From Phycisphaeraceae bacterium (GTDB lineage Bacteria; Planctomycetota; Phycisphaerae; Phycisphaerales; UBA1924), in the NCBI GenBank assembly GCA_009827205.1, contig WUAK01000031.1, forward strand, positions 1 through 15,160: 15,160 nucleotides of DNA. The letters are read 5' to 3'. The notes beneath the pieces are model-generated. The model did not search any database. It worked only from the letters and a program-made list of their open reading frames with translations, and was not told where the DNA came from. Position numbers and translations under genes: made by a program. Positions 13,774-15,160 of this stretch are shown piece after piece. Position 1 is the first letter of the stretch, and each line of letters opens with the position of its first letter.

Positions 13774-15102
13774 TTATTCCTGGGGAGGTGGTGGTTTGGT
13801 CGTTTTTGCTGAGAGCACGGCTATAAGGACGGCGGCGGCCGCTGCTGCGAGCAATGGGGGGCGAAACGAACCTCCAGAGAGCTGTTCCCCGAGCGCGATG
13901 AGATAGGGTCCGAGCGCTGTCCCGGCGACCATGAGTGTGGTCATGAAGCCCCGGATCGAGCCGTGATACTTCCTGCCGAAATAGCGGGCGATGGTGGGGC
14001 CCGAAGTCGAGATAGCGATGCCTTGCGCGGCGCCGAAGACCGCCATCGAGGCGATGACGGCGATCTCGGATTGTGCGAGCGCCATGATCACGATCGAGAG
14101 CGCGGTGAGCAGCCCTGAGATCGGGAGGAGGATCCTCGGGTGGACGCGGTCGGCGATCGGGCCCGAGACCACGATGGAGATGAAGAGAACGATCGACCAC
14201 CATGTTGCTGACAGTGCGCCGGCTCTGACGAACCCTTCGACGCCTGCGCCCTCGAGGATGGGCTGGATGTGGAAGAGCATCGCGGTGCCGATGAGTCCTG
14301 AGAGGATGCCCGGCAATGAGATGCACCAGAATGCGAGTGTGGAGCGGGCTTGCTTGAGTGTGAAGACGACCTCGGTTTCGGGAGCCGCTTTCGATTCGTG
14401 TATGTCGTGCCATCGCTCGTGGTACTCGGGCGGTTCGTTGTCGAGGTGCTGGCCTATGTCCTCGGGCTTGTTTCGAAAGACGGTTGCGACGAGCGGGAGG
14501 ATGATCGCGGCGACTGTGATGCCGAGGATGGCGTAGGCGGAGCGCCACGTCGTCGAGCTGATGAGCCAGACCACGACCAGCGGTGACGCGGCTCCGGCGA
14601 GGCTCATCCCGGCGTGTTTGATCGATTCGACGGTTGCGAGGCGCCTCTCGAACCAGAGCGCGAGAAGATGGCTGCCGAGCATGCCCAGTGCGCCCTGCCC
14701 GAGGAATCGGATCATGAAAAACCCGAGCGTGAGTGCTGCGATGTTGTGTGCGCTGGCGACAGTGAGGCACGCGAGGGTGAAGCCCGCGACGACGATCGCT
14801 GTGGTGATGCGCGGGCCCAGGTTGTCGGAGATTTTGCCGACATAGGTGAGCGGGAGAGATGCTGTGAGTGTTCCGATGAGGTAGGCGAGGCTGAGTGATT
14901 GCTTGGTGAGCCCGAGATCAGCGCGGAACGAGGTGTTGAATTGGCTGACGACGACGGTTTGCCCAGGAAGGGTGCAGATGGTCATGAGCGTGGCGACGGG
15001 GAGCATGAGCCAGCCGAAGTAGAAGCCTGACTCGGGTTTGAGCGGTGGTTCGGAGCTGATTGGCGCAGGTTTCTGTAAGCTCACGTCCGAGGGTAGGTCC
15101 AT
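13774..15102 (-). CDS. Major facilitator superfamily transporter, monocarboxylate/OFA-like
   Basis: This 442-residue inner-membrane protein has about twelve hydrophobic helices in two halves separated by a hydrophilic loop (around residues 205-250: NKPEDIGQHLDNEPPEYHERW). The MFS loop signature appears between helices 2 and 3 as GKISDNLGPR, and the mirrored SGPIADRVHPR is in the second half. The FYFGW entry to helix 1, RFLGQGALGMLGSHLLALWF, and the NKPEDIG linker recall the monocarboxylate/oxalate-formate (OFA) branch, which moves small organic acids. The substrate cannot be read from sequence. Starts at 15102 (MDLPSD...) and 15144 (MCGFKL...) are both possible; neither has a Shine-Dalgarno site, and the shorter form is preferred because it leaves a usual-length cytoplasmic leader of about 27 residues. 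The tail is PPPPQE. The upstream promoter is beyond or at the window edge. Confidence 0.88.
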   Translation of the reverse strand: MDLPSDVSLQKPAPISSEPPLKPESGFYFGWLMLPVATLMTICTLPGQTVVVSQFNTSFRADLGLTKQSLSLAYLIGTLTASLPLTYVGKISDNLGPRITTAIVVAGFTLACLTVASAHNIAALTLGFFMIRFLGQGALGMLGSHLLALWFERRLATVESIKHAGMSLAGAASPLVVVWLISSTTWRSAYAILGITVAAIILPLVATVFRNKPEDIGQHLDNEPPEYHERWHDIHESKAAPETEVVFTLKQARSTLAFWCISLPGILSGLIGTAMLFHIQPILEGAGVEGFVRAGALSATWWSIVLFISIVVSGPIADRVHPRILLPISGLLTALSIVIMALAQSEIAVIASMAVFGAAQGIAISTSGPTIARYFGRKYHGSIRGFMTTLMVAGTALGPYLIALGEQLSGGSFRPPLLAAAAAAVLIAVLSAKTTKPPPPQE

Positions 15103-15160
15103 TAGCGTGCGTATTTTGTTGCGGTGCAACTTGAAGCCACACATGAACTAGAACGGGTCA

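Noticed and set aside
13223..13906. 227-residue open frame on the plus strand across the peroxiredoxin gene
   Set aside because: It is antisense to the peroxiredoxin active-site region, runs into the MFS gene's 3' end, and is Gly/Leu/Glu-rich without any family pattern.
1..15160. Defence island, phage, CRISPR, insertion sequence or biosynthetic gene cluster
   Set aside because: No transposase, integrase, nuclease, repeat array or megasynthase was found. The single DNA methyltransferase has no restriction partner in the window.

Overview
The window is GC-rich bacterial chromosome, tightly packed with ordinary-looking genes. The gene set and style suggest a Planctomycetota bacterium, perhaps a marine Phycisphaerae: an AsmA-like envelope protein, a DEAD-box helicase with a long charged N-terminus, NhaA with extra cytoplasmic segments, a Cache-HAMP-SpoIIE phosphatase, LPS-type sugar transferase and kinase genes, and few clear Shine-Dalgarno sites. 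This placement is an inference from general character, not from a marker gene. No rRNA, tRNA, CRISPR array, insertion sequence or phage gene was seen.

Layout, left to right. At 1-1014 (+) is the 3' part of a large envelope-type protein cut by the window edge. It meets an M42/M20-like metallopeptidase (1015-2196, -) with the two stop codons touching. Next come a DEAD-box RNA helicase (2299-4011, -) and a WaaE-like family 2 glycosyltransferase (4120-4887, -). Divergent from the glycosyltransferase, across only 49 bp, runs a + strand cluster: a WaaP/InaA-like sugar kinase (4937-5722), a class I SAM methyltransferase (5733-6590) and a beta-class DNA methyltransferase (6597-7529). This converges on pepP (7548-8831, -). 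Upstream of pepP, and also on the minus strand, are nhaA (8940-10442), a membrane-anchored Cache-HAMP-SpoIIE phosphatase (10655-12793), an exported AhpC/TSA peroxiredoxin (12902-13702) and an MFS transporter of the monocarboxylate/OFA type (13774-15102).

How the genes may work together. The glycosyltransferase, kinase and O-methyltransferase-like genes look like a small module that builds and decorates an envelope glycolipid such as an LPS core. The DNA methyltransferase at the end of that cluster has no restriction enzyme beside it. The right half holds stress and homeostasis functions: Na+/H+ exchange, a sensor phosphatase likely acting in partner switching, an exported peroxide-handling protein and solute transport. 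These are separate units, with RNA hairpins after nhaA, the phosphatase gene and the peroxiredoxin gene.

I found no convincing new defence, mobile or biosynthetic system. The most interesting signal is regulatory. Four genes (metallopeptidase, glycosyltransferase, kinase, O-methyltransferase) have a TANNNT box 6-7 bp before the start codon and no Shine-Dalgarno site, the arrangement expected for leaderless mRNAs. Other genes in the same window (pepP, spoIIE-like, peroxiredoxin, DNA methyltransferase) carry recognisable ribosome binding sites.
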